The translations under genes were made by a program, and so were the position numbers. 64,000 bases of DNA from Falsochrobactrum tianjinense (lineage in GTDB: Bacteria > Pseudomonadota > Alphaproteobacteria > Rhizobiales > Rhizobiaceae): NCBI RefSeq assembly GCF_019100495.1, contig NZ_JAHRVA010000006.1, forward strand, positions 9,164 through 73,163, read 5' to 3'. A model generated the notes under the pieces. It did no database searches and was not told where the DNA came from. It was given only the letters and a program-made list of their open reading frames with translations. Of this stretch, positions 40,821 through 50,143 are shown piece after piece. The stretch's first letter is position 1. Each line of letters opens with the position of its first letter.

Positions 40821-41903
40821 TTAATTGCCAGCTTTTGCCTTTGTGTTTTTCTCGCCAGCCATTCGGGCAAGATCGCCGATGAAATCGCCGACTCCGGGGC
40901 GTTTTTCAGCATTGAATGGAAAGGGGCGGACAACATCCATGGCCGCAATGCCGATACGTGCCGTCATAAGACCGTTGACGACGCCTTCGCCAAGCTTTGC
41001 CGAAAGCCGCGATGCTAGCCCATGGCCGACGAGCTGCTGAATGACACTGTCGCCCATGGCCAGCGTTCCTGTGACGGCCAGATGCGCCACGACACGACGT
41101 ATAAGTTTCATGAAGCCAAGTGTTCCCGGCCGCCCGCCATAAAGCTGTGAAAGCCTGCGGATCAAACGTGCTGATTCAAAGATGACATAGCCGATATCAA
41201 CAAGCGCACGCGGGCTGATGGCCGTCACAATGGATACGCGCCGCGATGCATTCATGATCAATGCGCGTGCCTCACGGTCGAGTGGTCGCAATATTTCCGT
41301 CTCAGCGAGGCGGATGAGATCACGTCCGTCGATGATGTCGTCGGCCAGGCTATCGAGCATCTGTCTGCCGCGCGCGGTTTCGGGCAGGTTGCTGGCAATG
41401 CCGCGCAAGGCGTCGACCACCTTTCTTGCTGCCGCCATATCGTCGCGCGCAGTTGCATCGGCCACATCTTTGCGCAGATGCTGAACCGAGGCTAGGCGGC
41501 GCAAGGCAATCAACTCCCGGGCAATGATAGCTATAAAGGCTACAAGAGCGACGAGCGCCACACCCAGCGCCGTCCAGCCAAGCCAGTCGGCGCGAGCGAA
41601 CAGCGCCCGGATAAGGTCTTCGGTCCAGATGCCGACCGCAAATGAGATCAGTATGCCCAAAGCCCAAAACAGGATACGGCTCAACGACCAACGGCTACGA
41701 GGCTGTGCTTCAAATGTGGGGTCCAGCGCCGCCAGTTCGACTTCTTCTTCATCGCTAAGTGTAAAAATATCCTCATGGGCCACGATCTGTTCGAGATTGG
41801 TAACGGCGCGAGGGCGTCGTCGTGGCGTTTCCTGCGCGGGTGTCAGTTCCGGCGACTGCTTTACGCTAAAGGCTGCGGGTTTGCGTGGAGGCTTTTCATT
41901 CAT
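40821..41903 (-). CDS. ycjF: YcjF/DUF697-family inner-membrane protein (TIGR01620 type)
   Basis: A 360-residue protein. A Pro-rich N-terminal region comes first, then two close membrane helices (about residues 75-95 and 105-130; LFWALGILISFAVGI, LGWTALGVALVALVAFIA). A cytoplasmic DUF697 domain with small-residue helices follows (GTLAMGDSVIQQLVGHGLASRLSAKLGEG). Its ATG overlaps the ycjX stop by four bases, so both are translationally coupled. The family role is unknown, though the pair is induced by envelope or heat stress in enterobacteria. Confidence 0.87.
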   Translation of the reverse strand: MNEKPPRKPAAFSVKQSPELTPAQETPRRRPRAVTNLEQIVAHEDIFTLSDEEEVELAALDPTFEAQPRSRWSLSRILFWALGILISFAVGIWTEDLIRALFARADWLGWTALGVALVALVAFIAIIARELIALRRLASVQHLRKDVADATARDDMAAARKVVDALRGIASNLPETARGRQMLDSLADDIIDGRDLIRLAETEILRPLDREARALIMNASRRVSIVTAISPRALVDIGYVIFESARLIRRLSQLYGGRPGTLGFMKLIRRVVAHLAVTGTLAMGDSVIQQLVGHGLASRLSAKLGEGVVNGLMTARIGIAAMDVVRPFPFNAEKRPGVGDFIGDLARMAGEKNTKAKAGN

Positions 41904-43357
41904 GCCAGACGGTCCCCGATAAGAAATTGCAGGGCGCGATCAAGCCTTATATGCGGCAGGGAAAGCGTGATACCCTCCGCGGTATGCTCCAGCCTGGGCG
42001 GGCGAAACCGCACGAAACGAATGGCGGTTTCTTCATTCGAGACTTGTTCAAAGATTACATTAGGATTACGTGGTAAATCTCCAGGAAATATAGCTGTTTC
42101 TGTTTCTCCATCAAAAAACTCCCCGTCGATCCGCTCACCCTTGAGTGGTGTTCCGACAATCACGGGTAGGGTGTCCTTGCCTTCCTTGACGGTCGCCTCG
42201 CGCGTTGCGCGCACTGCGGCCATTGCCAGCACCTCTATATCCGCGCCCGAAAAGTCCGCGCGCTCAATCGCCCGTTCCACGAGTCGCCTTACGATGGCCT
42301 GCAAACGGTCATGGCTTTCATGATGGAGGTGGTCAGCCTTTGTGGCGGCCACCAGAATGCGCCCGATCCGGCGCTGGATCAGCCCCGTCAGCAGATTGGA
42401 GCGCCCGGGGCGGAAGCAGGAAAGAATGTCGGTCAGCGCGCGTTCAAGATCGGCTACCACCGCGCCGCCGGCATTCAGAGCCTGCATGGCATCGATAAGA
42501 ACGATCTGTCGGTCCAGACGCGCGATATGTTCGCGGAAGAACGGTTTTATGACATGCGTCTTATAGGCTTCGTAACGGCGCTCCATCATCGCGGCCAGAC
42601 TACCGTTTTTGAAATCGTCCGGCGACAGGTGTGGCAGGGGCGCAAATGTCAGCGCGGGCGAGCCATCGAGATCGCCCGGCATGAGAAAACGCCCCGGCGG
42701 CAGGGTGGATAGCGCGCGTTCGTCGGCTTTCCCGGCACGCAAATAGGCAGTGAAGCTTTTCGCCAGCCGCTGCGCGGTTAATTCGTCAGCGCTTTCGGAC
42801 CCCTTTACAGTTTCGGCCTCCGTCAGCCATCCACGCGCCAGATCCTTGTGGGTAGGCTCCTGAGCAAGCGAGAAGGAATCGGCGCTGAATTCGCGATAGG
42901 ACTTTCCCAGCAACGGTAGATCGAGTAGCCATTCGCCCGGATAATCGACAATGTCGACCGAAAGCCGCCCCGGCGACAGCCAGCGCCCCCATGCGGATGC
43001 CGTTTCATATTCAATGGTCAGGCGAAGCTGTGATATTGCGCGAGTGGAATCGGGCCAGATACGTTTATCCAGCAGTGCTGAAAGATGTTCTTCATATTGA
43101 AAACGCGGAACGGCATCGTCAGGTTGCGGCTCAAGCATGGAACGCGAAATCCGGCCCGATTTATAGGCTTCAAACATCGGCAGCCGACCGCCATGCACCA
43201 TATTATGTACCAACGCGGTGATGAAAACCGTTTTCCCGGCTCTTGAAAGGCCGGTAACGCCCAATCGGAGCGAAGGAGAGAGCAGACCGCTTGCACGCTC
43301 GGTCAGCGTATCGAATGCGATCTTTGCTTCATCGCCGAAACTGGTCAGTTTTGCCAA
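41900..43357 (-). CDS. ycjX: YcjX-family P-loop NTPase (DUF463)
   Basis: A 485-residue predicted GTPase-like protein. The P-loop GLSRAGKT lies at residues 36-43, the DxxG-type segment VDIVDYPGEW near 133, and the ATKADH element (NKxD-like) near 340. YcjX proteins are stress-associated and sit with YcjF. It is the first gene of the ycjX-ycjF pair. The upstream sixA gene is in the same direction, 89 bases away. The function in the envelope is inferred only. Confidence 0.88.
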   Translation of the reverse strand: MAKLTSFGDEAKIAFDTLTERASGLLSPSLRLGVTGLSRAGKTVFITALVHNMVHGGRLPMFEAYKSGRISRSMLEPQPDDAVPRFQYEEHLSALLDKRIWPDSTRAISQLRLTIEYETASAWGRWLSPGRLSVDIVDYPGEWLLDLPLLGKSYREFSADSFSLAQEPTHKDLARGWLTEAETVKGSESADELTAQRLAKSFTAYLRAGKADERALSTLPPGRFLMPGDLDGSPALTFAPLPHLSPDDFKNGSLAAMMERRYEAYKTHVIKPFFREHIARLDRQIVLIDAMQALNAGGAVVADLERALTDILSCFRPGRSNLLTGLIQRRIGRILVAATKADHLHHESHDRLQAIVRRLVERAIERADFSGADIEVLAMAAVRATREATVKEGKDTLPVIVGTPLKGERIDGEFFDGETETAIFPGDLPRNPNVIFEQVSNEETAIRFVRFRPPRLEHTAEGITLSLPHIRLDRALQFLIGDRLA

Positions 43358-43446
43358 TTGCTTCCTCGCGCATATTACTGCTTACCAGCGCCATAAATAA
43401 GAACCTGTCCGTCAGATTGACAAGAAACAGAAGCTTCCATCGTCCG

Positions 43447-43956
43447 TCACGAAATGACTCGTGGTATGGGAAAACTCTCCAGAAAGCCCTGTTTGCGCGC
43501 TATTTCCGACAATGGCTTTTCAAATGAAATCGTAGCAAGCGCCGCAGTCGAAAAGCCCCCGACCAGCCTTGCAATGCTATCCGTGTTGCCATGACCGCAC
43601 AGCGTCAGCGCCACATCTTCAATGGTGGGATTATGCGCGACCAGCATCAATCGTTCCACATCGCCATGCTGTGTGATCGCCTTCATATATTCGCCCGGCC
43701 CGCCATGATAGATCGCATCGTCAATTATTGCCTCAATCTCGATACCCAGACGCTCGATAAGACCAAATGCGGTTTCGCGGGTTCGGCACGATCCCGAAAG
43801 TACCACCCGGTCAGGAAAAATGCATGATTTTTTCATGGCCTTGGCCAGCAAGTCCAGAGCCGCACGACCTTCTTCAGCAAGAGGTCTGTCGAAGTCGTTC
43901 ATGGCAGGCTTTGCCTTTACAGCCTTGGCATGGCGGAGAAGAAGAAGCTGGCTCAT
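43447..43956 (-). CDS. sixA: SixA-type histidine phosphatase
   Basis: A 169-residue phosphohistidine or phosphoglycerate-mutase-fold phosphatase. The catalytic RHA motif is at residues 8-10 (LLLRHAKA), with the second His in VAHNPT near residue 107. SixA of E. coli removes phosphate from the ArcB phosphotransfer domain or from the nitrogen-related phosphotransferase system. The partner here is unknown. It precedes ycjX on the same strand and may be co-transcribed. Confidence 0.85.
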   Translation of the reverse strand: MSQLLLLRHAKAVKAKPAMNDFDRPLAEEGRAALDLLAKAMKKSCIFPDRVVLSGSCRTRETAFGLIERLGIEIEAIIDDAIYHGGPGEYMKAITQHGDVERLMLVAHNPTIEDVALTLCGHGNTDSIARLVGGFSTAALATISFEKPLSEIARKQGFLESFPIPRVIS

Positions 43957-44350
43957 CGATACGGCCTCCGGGCGGTTTATCCTCGATACAACACCTTTGT
44001 GCCATATTTGTCTTTGGATTTCTTTGACTGGATGGTCTTTCGACCAACTTTTTAGCGTGAGGAATGAATATTCACAGATAATTTTGCTTTCTTATTAGGC
44101 ACAAAATCGTAAGCTAGCTATATTGGGCTCGCTATTATTATATGGTAGGAGGTATGAGGTAATTATTTGAAGAATCTTAATAATTCCAAGAATGGAACGG
44201 CAATTCGCGAATTATATTTGATTTGTTTTTATCAAAATTGCTCAATTTTTATGCATTAAAAAATAGTGAGGCTTGTTTGTTTGGTGTTGTGTCCTTGTTA
44301 CGATGGACTTATATAACCGCTCGCGTCTCCTAGATGTGGGGTGATTCAGA
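43957..44350. other. AT-rich divergent intergenic region before dksA
   Basis: About 390 bases, distinctly richer in A and T than its surroundings, with no supported gene. It contains a 12-base palindrome AATTCGCGAATT at 44202-44213 and a plausible sigma-70 promoter close to dksA (TTGTTA and TATATAAC near 44300). It could also hold an unannotated small RNA, for which there is no direct sign. Confidence 0.5.
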
Positions 44351-44767
44351 ATGAGTGAATTGATCGACCTTAACTATAGGCCCACTGAAGACGAGCCGTT
44401 CATGAATGAACGGCAGAAGTCTTACTTCCGTGCAAAGCTTGTTGCCTGGAGGAATGATATTCTGCGCGAAGCGCGTGAAACACTGGAAGCGCTCCAGCAG
44501 GAAAATGCAAACCACCCGGACTTGGCGGACAGGGCATCCTCCGAAACGGATCGGGCAATTGAACTCCGCGCGCGCGACAGACAGCGTAAACTGATTTCCA
44601 AAATTGATGCAGCTCTCAGCCGTATTGACGAGGGCACCTATGGTTTCTGCGAGGAAACCGGCGACCCGATCAGCTTGAAACGCCTCGACGCACGACCAAT
44701 CGCAACGCTTTCAATTGAAGCACAAGAGCGCCATGAGCGCCGCGAAAAAGTTTATCGCGATGACTAG
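44351..44767 (+). CDS. dksA: DksA-type RNA polymerase-binding transcription factor
   Basis: A 138-residue factor that enters the RNA polymerase secondary channel and works with ppGpp in the stringent response. A coiled coil (about residues 20-95) carries the tip motif D57-x-x-D60-x-A62. The zinc-finger positions read Cys100, Thr103, Ser121 and Ala124, so only one of four usual cysteines remains. The fold region is otherwise standard (YGFCEETGDPISLKRLDARP). This resembles zinc-independent DksA2-like proteins and is common in alphaproteobacteria. A terminator follows. Confidence 0.92.
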   Translation: MSELIDLNYRPTEDEPFMNERQKSYFRAKLVAWRNDILREARETLEALQQENANHPDLADRASSETDRAIELRARDRQRKLISKIDAALSRIDEGTYGFCEETGDPISLKRLDARPIATLSIEAQERHERREKVYRDD

Positions 44768-44794
44768 GCTTGCGGAGCTTACTCTTAAATTTGA

Positions 44795-44824
44795 AAAGGC
44801 TGCATCTTGGTGCAGCCTTTTTTG
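44795..44824 (+). terminator. Intrinsic terminator of dksA
   Basis: Ten-base arms AAAGGCTGCA and TGCAGCCTTT around the loop TCTTGG, then a T-run. It lies 27 bases after dksA and can also serve the convergent FliO-like gene. Confidence 0.9.
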
Positions 44825-44861
44825 TTCGGATCATGCTTGGGTCTAACAATCGCCTTAATAA

Positions 44862-45944
44862 TTAGCGCGTCTGATCTCTGGTCAGTTCACCAAGCAGCTT
44901 TTCCATTTCGTCTTCAATACTATGTTCCGACTTGTTTCCGGTCGGCGTAATATCGAGCGAGCCCAGCAATTCGCTTTCAAAGTCTTCAGCCTTGAACATT
45001 TCTGGCTCATTTGCGCTTTGCTCGATCGGCGATTCAGTGGCCAGATCGGACACGATAGCATCGCGCAGGGCGCCGCCCAGTCCTTCGAGACTGTCGTCTG
45101 TGAATTCCGGCACAGGTTGGGAGATAGTTTCCTCTACCGGCTTGTGCGCTGTCGTCTCGCGGGCCGGAGTAATACTGCCAAGATCCGCTGCTGCAACCGT
45201 CGGTGTTTCTTTGACGCTCGCTGCAAGCCCTGACGTCGAAGTCAGGACACCGCGCGAAACCTGACTGAGTGGATAGACCGGATGCAAACGCGGTGATTGC
45301 TGCTCCGCGGGGCGCGCGGGAAGAACCGTGCGCGGTTGCGATGGATAATTAGGAATCGAGCGCGGCTGCGGAGGCATCTGAGCCGCTGGCGCTTCTGGTG
45401 ATTTTGGCACTTGCGGAGCTACCGGCGTGACGGGCGATTGGGGCGGTGTGCGTAATTGCGCAGCCTCTCGATCCGCCTGTGGAGCGGGAGCCGCTTCCTG
45501 AATCGCAGACGGATCGCGGAAAGTGCGTGTTTCTATGGGTGAATTCAATTGAATGGTCTGGTCTTTGTCTGATGCAATGCTCGCTTCATGCTGACGGAAC
45601 CGCTCCATATGTTCCGGCTCGATGCGCGAAGACTGGGCGCGCGGTTCCATCGTGATATTCTGCTCGACCACGACATCCGTCGGGCCACCGATGAGAAGCA
45701 GATGCTCTACGTCGTCACGCCGGATCAGAACGAGCTTGCGGCGACTGTCTACTGCCGCTGCATCCATCACCGAAAGCCGGGGCTGGCGCAGACCTCGTCC
45801 GCTGGCCGAAAAACCTCCACCACTGAAGCGCCGGATGATGGAAAGAACAACGAAAATTCCGCCGAGAATGATCGCAAAAATAAGGATGAAGCCGACAATA
45901 TTCGCCGTGCTTTCTCCAACAAGACCGCTGAGCCATTCCTTCAT
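44862..45944 (-). CDS. FliO-domain membrane protein with long Pro-rich tail
   Basis: A 360-residue protein. An N-terminal membrane helix (about 15-37; NIVGFILIFAIILGGIFVVL) is followed by a short FliO-like domain (about 50-95; LSVMDAAAVDSRRKLVLIRRDDVEHLLLIGG). About 260 residues of Pro, Gln, Ala and acidic disordered tail complete it. FliO helps build the flagellar export gate, yet no other flagellar gene lies in the window. It may have a non-flagellar envelope role. It is transcribed away from cckA. Confidence 0.75.
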   Translation of the reverse strand: MKEWLSGLVGESTANIVGFILIFAIILGGIFVVLSIIRRFSGGGFSASGRGLRQPRLSVMDAAAVDSRRKLVLIRRDDVEHLLLIGGPTDVVVEQNITMEPRAQSSRIEPEHMERFRQHEASIASDKDQTIQLNSPIETRTFRDPSAIQEAAPAPQADREAAQLRTPPQSPVTPVAPQVPKSPEAPAAQMPPQPRSIPNYPSQPRTVLPARPAEQQSPRLHPVYPLSQVSRGVLTSTSGLAASVKETPTVAAADLGSITPARETTAHKPVEETISQPVPEFTDDSLEGLGGALRDAIVSDLATESPIEQSANEPEMFKAEDFESELLGSLDITPTGNKSEHSIEDEMEKLLGELTRDQTR

Positions 45945-46091
45945 GCGGTAAACCCTCTCATACTAAACTAAAACGAACTATGTCCGCCTGGTGGACATCG
46001 CAACATCCCCGCGCTTCCAATCATCGTGACAATAACTGTTGCACAGAACACTAGTTCAATTTGCCAAGCTTGGGAATGTGGCATTCATTTG

Positions 46092-46111
46092 TGGGGATCA
46101 TATGATCCCCA
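46092..46111. promoter_or_regulatory. Perfect 20-bp palindrome between the FliO-like gene and cckA
   Basis: TGGGGATCATATGATCCCCA is its own reverse complement over all 20 bases. It lies about 150 bases upstream of the FliO-like start and 200 bases upstream of cckA. There is no T-run, so it is not a terminator. It may be an operator for a dimeric regulator. No match to a known regulator was recognised. Confidence 0.5.
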
Positions 46112-46310
46112 GCCAAAACAGTGTAAAAAGTCGCCCAATGTTCATTTGCGCGCTCTCAAGCTTGTATTGCCGCGCGATTAACGCATTCTGCGAATCGGAT
46201 ATACCCTGCAATATGTGGAAAATTCTGACATATGCCCCCAGACCAAACAGGAAACGGGCGACCAAGACCCGCACAGTGCAGCAAAACAGCATGAAAGGGC
46301 AGTGCGCCTG

Positions 46311-48884
46311 ATGTCGCGACAGACGGAGAATACCTATCCGAAACCGCTTGTCATGCCCCGGCGTGGCTCTCATGCCGCCTTGCGGCTTCTGACGATCGGT
46401 ATTGTACTGATCGGGGCTGCTCTTGTTTATTTCCTGTTCCGGGACAGGCTGGGTGACGGCTTCGCGCTTGTGCTCATGGGTCTTCTTTCCATGGTGGGCG
46501 TTTTTTATCTTTTCGGAGCGGCCATCGGCCTTATTCAGTTCAACCAGCGTGAGGGAAGCCGGAATCTGGCGCATTCCTTCATCGATACACTGCCTGAAGG
46601 AACGGTGATTTCCGATTCTCGCGGCCAGATCGTTTATGCGAATAATGCCTATGCCCACATGACCGGTGTTGCCACCGCCGACAATGTGCGTTCTCTCGAC
46701 AATATTCTCACTCAAGAGCCCGCCGCCTCCGATGCTATTTATCGGTTGACAAATGCCGTGCGGGACGGCTTGTCAGCTCAGGAGGAAGTGCGCCTTTCGG
46801 GCGGACTTGCACAGAGCAGTCACGGCACGCTAGCCCCGGTCTGGTATCGCATCAAGGCGCGCCCTTTTGATGGAGGGCAGGATTTCAAAGGTCAGCTTGC
46901 CGCTTGGCAAATCGCCGACATTTCCGAAGAACGAGCCGAGCAGGAGCGCTTCTTCCAAGAGCTTCAGGAGGCGATCAACCATCTTGACCATGCTCCGGCA
47001 GGCTTTTTTTCTGCCGACCCTTCCGGCCGGATCATTTATCTCAATGCGACGCTCGCCGAATGGCTTGGAGTCGATCTGACTCAGTTTACGCCGGGATCGC
47101 TGACGCTCAACGATATTGTCGCCGGAAGCGGCATGGCGCTGATAAAGGCCGTCAAGGCGGAGCCCGGAACCAGCCGCAATACCGTGATCGACCTTGATCT
47201 CATCAAGCGTAACGGCCAAAGCCTCGCCGTGCGCTTTTATCATCGTGTTCAGGCAGCACGCGATGGAACGCGCGGCACCAGTCGTACCATTGTTCTTGAC
47301 CGCGCCGAAGGTGACGATTCTTCGGTTGCATTGCGTTCTTCCGAGGTGCGGTTCACACGTTTCTTCAATTCGGCCCCCATGGCGATTGCAGCGGTGGATG
47401 CTCAAGGTCATACGCTGCGCACCAACGCGCGGTTTCTGGATATTTTCTCGTCTGTGGTTGATCGCGATGCCATCGATCGACGTATGAAACTTGAAAATGT
47501 TGTTCATGAGCGCGACCGGGAAGCTTTCAATAAAGCACTCGCGGCGGCATTCGCGGGGCAGGCGAGCATCTCACCGGTCGACACCGTGCTTCCGGGCAAT
47601 GAAGAGCGTCATATCCGCTTTTATCTCAGCGCTGTCACCGATCTGGGCGGCGAGTCGACCGAGGAAGCGGCAATCATCTCGGCGGTCGAGACAACCGAGC
47701 AGAAAGCGCTTGAAAACCAGATGGCGCAAAGCCAGAAGATGCAGGCAGTGGGCCAGCTTGCAGGCGGGATTGCGCATGATTTCAACAATGTGCTGACAGC
47801 AATCATCATGTCTTCGGACCTGTTGCTGAGCAATCATCGTGCCGCCGATCCGTCATTCCCAGACATCATGAACATCAAGCAGAATGCAAATCGCGCCGCT
47901 TCGCTCGTGCGCCAGTTGCTGGCATTCTCGCGCCGCCAGACCCTGCGACCGGAAGTTCTGGACCTGACCGACGTTTTGGCCGATCTACGCATGCTTCTGG
48001 CTCGCCTCGTCGGCAAGGATATTAACCTCAAGATCGAGCATGGCCGCGACCTATGGGCAGTCAAAGCCGATCTGGGGCAATTCGAGCAGGTTGCAGTCAA
48101 CCTCGCGGTCAATGCACGCGACGCCATGCCCGATGGCGGGGAAATCGCGCTACGTACCCGCAACGTGCCACTTGCGGAGGTTGCTGCTCTGCAATACCGC
48201 GACTTGCCGGAGGCCGACTATGTTCTTTTCGAAGTGGAGGACACAGGTACTGGCATTCCCGCCAATGTCGTTGAAAAGATATTCGAGCCCTTCTTCACCA
48301 CCAAGGAAGTCGGGAAGGGAACCGGGCTTGGCCTCTCTATGGTCTACGGCATCATCAAGCAGACCGGCGGCTTCATCTATTGCGATTCCGAGCCGGGCAA
48401 GGGTACCTGCTTCAAGATTTTCCTGCCGCGCCATATCGAAGAAAAAAGCGCCGACGATGCGCCCGTAGCTGTTAAAGAAAAGAAGATCGAAAAAGCCACC
48501 GATCTTTCTGGCTCGGCAACGGTGCTTCTGGTGGAAGATGAGGATGCGGTGCGTATGGGTGGCGTACGTGCGCTCCAGTCGCGCGGCTATACGGTTCATG
48601 AAGCTGCATCTGGTGTTGAAGCCCTCGAAGTTCTGGAAGAACTCAACGGGCAGGTGGATATTGTAGTCTCGGATGTCGTCATGCCGGAAATGGACGGCCC
48701 GACGCTCCTGCGTGAGTTGCGCAAGACCCATCCAGATATCAAATTCATCTTCGTATCCGGCTATGCGGAGGATGCATTCGCACGTAATCTTCCTGCCGAT
48801 GCAAAGTTCGGTTTTTTACCAAAGCCATTCTCTCTCAAACAGTTAGCTACCGCAGTTAAGGAAATGCTGGAGAAAGAAGATTGA
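46311..48884 (+). CDS. cckA: Cell-cycle hybrid sensor histidine kinase CckA
   Basis: An 857-residue hybrid kinase. Two N-terminal membrane helices (about 30-75) come first, then PAS domains (about 90-420) and a HisKA domain with GGIAHDFNN, whose His489 is the phosphorylated residue. A HATPase domain and a receiver domain with Asp788 ([12 protein letters not shown]) follow. CckA feeds phosphate through ChpT to CtrA and CpdR, controlling replication and division in Caulobacter, Brucella and relatives. ATG 46311 is chosen over a GTG at 46215 because it opens the standard MSRQTE N-terminus. The next gene follows after 24 bases. Confidence 0.94.
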   Translation: MSRQTENTYPKPLVMPRRGSHAALRLLTIGIVLIGAALVYFLFRDRLGDGFALVLMGLLSMVGVFYLFGAAIGLIQFNQREGSRNLAHSFIDTLPEGTVISDSRGQIVYANNAYAHMTGVATADNVRSLDNILTQEPAASDAIYRLTNAVRDGLSAQEEVRLSGGLAQSSHGTLAPVWYRIKARPFDGGQDFKGQLAAWQIADISEERAEQERFFQELQEAINHLDHAPAGFFSADPSGRIIYLNATLAEWLGVDLTQFTPGSLTLNDIVAGSGMALIKAVKAEPGTSRNTVIDLDLIKRNGQSLAVRFYHRVQAARDGTRGTSRTIVLDRAEGDDSSVALRSSEVRFTRFFNSAPMAIAAVDAQGHTLRTNARFLDIFSSVVDRDAIDRRMKLENVVHERDREAFNKALAAAFAGQASISPVDTVLPGNEERHIRFYLSAVTDLGGESTEEAAIISAVETTEQKALENQMAQSQKMQAVGQLAGGIAHDFNNVLTAIIMSSDLLLSNHRAADPSFPDIMNIKQNANRAASLVRQLLAFSRRQTLRPEVLDLTDVLADLRMLLARLVGKDINLKIEHGRDLWAVKADLGQFEQVAVNLAVNARDAMPDGGEIALRTRNVPLAEVAALQYRDLPEADYVLFEVEDTGTGIPANVVEKIFEPFFTTKEVGKGTGLGLSMVYGIIKQTGGFIYCDSEPGKGTCFKIFLPRHIEEKSADDAPVAVKEKKIEKATDLSGSATVLLVEDEDAVRMGGVRALQSRGYTVHEAASGVEALEVLEELNGQVDIVVSDVVMPEMDGPTLLRELRKTHPDIKFIFVSGYAEDAFARNLPADAKFGFLPKPFSLKQLATAVKEMLEKED

Positions 48885-48908
48885 CTGTTCAGCACCCTGT
48901 GAGCACTC

Positions 48909-50132
48909 ATGCGTAAGAAGGTCGTCGCGATCTTCGGCGGCGGCCCGTCAGGGCTGATCGCCGCCGAACGCCTGTCGACTCTGGGATATAGGGTCACGAT
49001 CTATGAGCAGATGCCGACTGTTGGCCGCAAATTTCTGCTTGCGGGCAAATCGGGTCTCAACCTTACCCATTCGGAAGATTTTTCACAGTTTCTGGTGCGC
49101 TATGGTGCAAGTGCGGAGCACATCCGACCGGCCTTGCAGGCCTTCGGCTCTGACGAATTACGCTCATGGGCTGACGTACTGGGTGCAGAGACCTTCATCG
49201 GTTCTTCGGGACGGGTTTTCCCCAGGGCCATGAAAGCCTCGCCCTTGCTGCGGGCATGGTTGCGACGGCTGGAAACGCAGCAGGGCGTTTGCATCCTGAC
49301 GCGGCATCGATGGACAGGCTTTGAAGGCGGCAGGCCAGTGGTCGAAACCTCACATGGCGGGGAGATCGTCCAATGCGATGCTGCCCTATTTGCTTTCGGC
49401 GGAGCGAGTTGGCCAAAACTTGGTTCCAACGGTTTGTGGGCTGAAATATTTAGAGAGAAAAACATCGAAATTGCTCCGTTAAGGCCGGCAAATTGCGGCT
49501 TTGGCACCGGCTGGAGCGATTATTTTGTTGAACGCTTCGCAGGTGTGCCAGTCAAATCAGTTACGGTGACGAGTAGGGCGGGGATGACACAGGGCGAATT
49601 TGTCATAACGCGTGATGGCGTTGAGGGCAGCCTGATCTATACGCACTCCGCTTCGCTTCGCGACGATCTGGAAACAAACGGCAGGGCAGAACTGGTTCTT
49701 GATCTGGTTCCCGGAAAGACGCAGGAGCGCCTTGCTAACGAGCTTGCGCGGCAGAATCCAAAACTCAGCTTTGGCAATCTGCTGCGAAAAGGGGCGGGGC
49801 TCACCGGCGTAAAAGCGGCCCTCGTGCTTGAATTCGTACAGGAAAAAAATCCGCAGAAATTAGCCCAGGCAATCAAAACCCTTGCTGTGCCGCTCCTCCA
49901 TCCACGTCCAATTGAAGAAACTATATCGACAGCGGGTGGCATCCACTGGAATGAAATCGACAAGCACTACATGTTGAAAAAAACACCGGGATTGTTTGTC
50001 GCCGGAGAAATGATCGATTGGGAAGCGCCGACGGGCGGGTATCTTCTGACTGCATGCTTCGCGATGGGATTTGCAGCAGCCAACGGCATTCACAATTGGC
50101 TGCAAACCAGCACGCCGAATGCCAAGGCATAA
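48909..50132 (+). CDS. HI0933/BaiN-type NAD(P)/FAD-dependent flavoprotein
   Basis: A 407-residue flavoprotein with the N-terminal dinucleotide motif FGGGPSGLIAAERLS. The conserved blocks GRKFLLAGKSGLNLTH and, near the end, GLFVAGEMIDWEAPTGGYL are typical of the HI0933-like family (TIGR03862 type). The substrate is unknown. It lies 24 bases after cckA, so it may be in the same transcript. Its stop is 11 bases from the stop of the convergent mechanosensitive channel gene. Confidence 0.85.
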   Translation: MRKKVVAIFGGGPSGLIAAERLSTLGYRVTIYEQMPTVGRKFLLAGKSGLNLTHSEDFSQFLVRYGASAEHIRPALQAFGSDELRSWADVLGAETFIGSSGRVFPRAMKASPLLRAWLRRLETQQGVCILTRHRWTGFEGGRPVVETSHGGEIVQCDAALFAFGGASWPKLGSNGLWAEIFREKNIEIAPLRPANCGFGTGWSDYFVERFAGVPVKSVTVTSRAGMTQGEFVITRDGVEGSLIYTHSASLRDDLETNGRAELVLDLVPGKTQERLANELARQNPKLSFGNLLRKGAGLTGVKAALVLEFVQEKNPQKLAQAIKTLAVPLLHPRPIEETISTAGGIHWNEIDKHYMLKKTPGLFVAGEMIDWEAPTGGYLLTACFAMGFAAANGIHNWLQTSTPNAKA

Positions 50133-50143
50133 GCTCCGGAAAC

